DNA of 44,059 nucleotides, taken from assembly GCA_015680685.1 (NCBI GenBank), contig MNCI01000921.1, positions 182,423 to 226,481 on the forward strand. The letters are read 5' to 3'. Every line of letters begins with the position of its first letter. Position 1 is the first letter of the stretch. A program made the translations under genes and the position numbers. The notes beneath the pieces were generated by a model. It was not told the DNA's origin. It searched no databases and saw only the letters and a list, made by a program, of their open reading frames with translations. Origin of the DNA: Gnetum montanum (Eukaryota > Streptophyta > Gnetopsida > Gnetales > Gnetaceae). This document shows positions 42,280 to 44,059 of this stretch, in pieces.

Positions 42280-44059
42280 TGATTACATGCTAAAAAAGAA
42301 GAAAGTTTTTACCTCATTGTTGATGAACCTAAGGCTCACAAAAGGCTTCCTTTCTAAACCAAGGTTCATCAAGTTAGCTTTAGCTTCTCCATAAATGCCT
42401 TGGAGCCCCTATAGTTGTGATCTTGGCTCTAGAGAGTAGCAGTTTCCTCCCTCACGCATATGTCCTTGGTCCATATATTCTCGAAGTGAAAGAAGTGAGA
42501 CTAACAATGTTTTGCACTAAGACAATAGTAGATTAGACAATGATTCAACAAAGTCCATGGAAGGGCTAATCTAACTAGAAAAAAACTCTTTCATAAGTCA
42601 TTCACCCTCCATTGCACATTTGGGGAGGGCTTGTTGCTCCTTTCTTAGGACCTTCAATGACTCTTACTGACAACACCTTGCAATTAGTTTCTTTGGATAT
42701 GAAACTAAGATGTAAACCTTCTCCTTGTAGATCATACAAATATTTGGGAAGTTATTAAAAATCACTTACTATAGAAACATACCATGCAAGCCTTCAAACT
42801 TGAGTTGACATACAAGGCCTACATCCGTTGCATGTGGATGCAAATTCTTATAGCTAGACCTAGGAAAACCTTAAGAGTATGGTTGTCGATGGAAAGTAAC
42901 TCCCCAAAGAAGGAGGTTTTTCAATTTCCAACAAATTGACATTCCATTATTATGTGCATTTGCAAGTAGAATTAACTAAATATCATCATATGCAAATTGT
43001 TTACACTAAGTGCCTTAGTAGAAATATGAGAAGTAATGTCTTTTAGTCTATGAGGAGTGTTATAAGATTCATCTTATGGAGTATGAGGAAAGTGATCTTT
43101 TTGTTTTTTGTTTTTTTCAATTTTATTGGGGCATGTGGTAGGATTTTATACTTTGGCACGTGGTTGGAGCCTGATTAGGTTTGCATTGGTAATACATCCA
43201 TGAACTAAAAGCAAAATAGTATGCACATATGCATGAAATAGCATAAGCTTTGACAAAGCTTAAGCTCCATTGCATAAATAGTCTTTTTCTCATGTTTGTG
43301 CTTGCATTACTTAAGTGAAAACTTCTTGTTGCTTTTATAATCATCGTTTGATTTTCACTTTCATATGTATAGACACACTATTGTGTAGTTTGTTTCAACA
43401 TTCTATTCTTGTAGATTACACCCTTGTCATTTCAAATAATTCAAATATATAGTGTTGAGCTAATAGAGATCAACATACTCTCAAGAAGAAAGTCAAGGTC
43501 TCATAAAATTCAAGACATTGATGATGGCTTTATTCCCAATGTACTAGATGTAGGTATACTTGATGAATTTGTACTAGGGTTATAATGAAGACATTTCAAT
43601 TCCGTTATTGAATATATTTTAATAATAAAAGTTAATTTTGTTGCCACTTTATTATAATTAAAGACTTATCTTAGGATATTTATTTATCGATTTATTTATA
43701 CTAATAATTTATAGATATTCATTATAGAAAATTTCTAAATTGCGTTGTTTTGAGTTCTTGTTCTGGTTTCTCTTTAGTTTTCTTCATGGTATTGTTGTTT
43801 TAGGTCTTTGAAAATTCTTTTAAATTTGTACACTCTCTTGATTCTTTTATGTTTCTACTTCATCTTTCTTGGCGTTCAACTATGTTCTAGATAATATATA
43901 TATCTTAGGGATTTCACTTGTTTTCTTGTAATTTTACTTTTGAAAGGCTTATCAAAATTAACGTCTTAATTTTCTTTATTTTGTGATCTTAGATTTATAA
44001 GTCTTTTATTTTTTTATTTTTTTTAAAAATAATTGATGCTTTTTTTTCTAAATTTTAGA
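42280..44059. other. AT-rich stretch without a gene
   Basis: Only short open frames without domain motifs; several T-runs. Nothing further recognised up to the window end. Confidence 0.4.

Overview
The window looks like nuclear DNA of a seed plant with a large, repeat-rich genome; a conifer or other gymnosperm is my best guess (an inference from the element types and from the long gene-free stretches, not proven). About 37 kb is old, nested LTR retrotransposon sequence. One intact protein-coding gene lies at the right: a single-exon cytochrome b5-fused front-end desaturase at 38839-40173, most like sphingolipid delta-8 desaturase.

Layout. 1-1525: decayed Ty3/gypsy pol piece on +, with an RNase H domain placed before the reverse transcriptase. 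1800-2810: small gene relics (an LRR fragment on -, a methyltransferase-like fragment on +). 3921-22374: element 1, a very large (about 18.5 kb) Tat-like Ty3/gypsy element on -, with two LTRs of about 1.7 kb, gag, RT, two consecutive RNase H domains and integrase. Between its gag and its RT lies a block on the opposite strand that reads as an intron-containing gene: seven exons (13565-17162) whose GT-AG splicing gives one frame of about 995 codons with 26 stop codons and no frameshift, and a possible first exon near 11904. The block is bordered on both sides by arrays of a ~31-bp minisatellite, which recurs after integrase and inside element 2.

22375-25474: AT-rich, no gene. 25475-34841: a nest. 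A short LTR element on + (LTRs 25475-25898 and 34423-34841) was apparently split at its LTR/PBS junction by element 2, a relative of element 1 on - (gag, protease, 5' LTR, partial 3' LTR). The 3' LTR of element 2 was in turn cut by element 3 on - (903-bp LTR and a coiled-coil ORF). 34842-38700: non-coding, with a degenerate tandem repeat near 36 kb and a 19-bp palindrome upstream of the desaturase. 40174-44059: 3' flank, non-coding apart from a LINE-like relic.

The retroelement genes are all broken. Only the desaturase is likely to make protein: its b5 domain would pass electrons to a di-iron desaturase domain in the ER membrane. The most novel object is the spliced antisense gene inside element 1, whose product I do not recognise.
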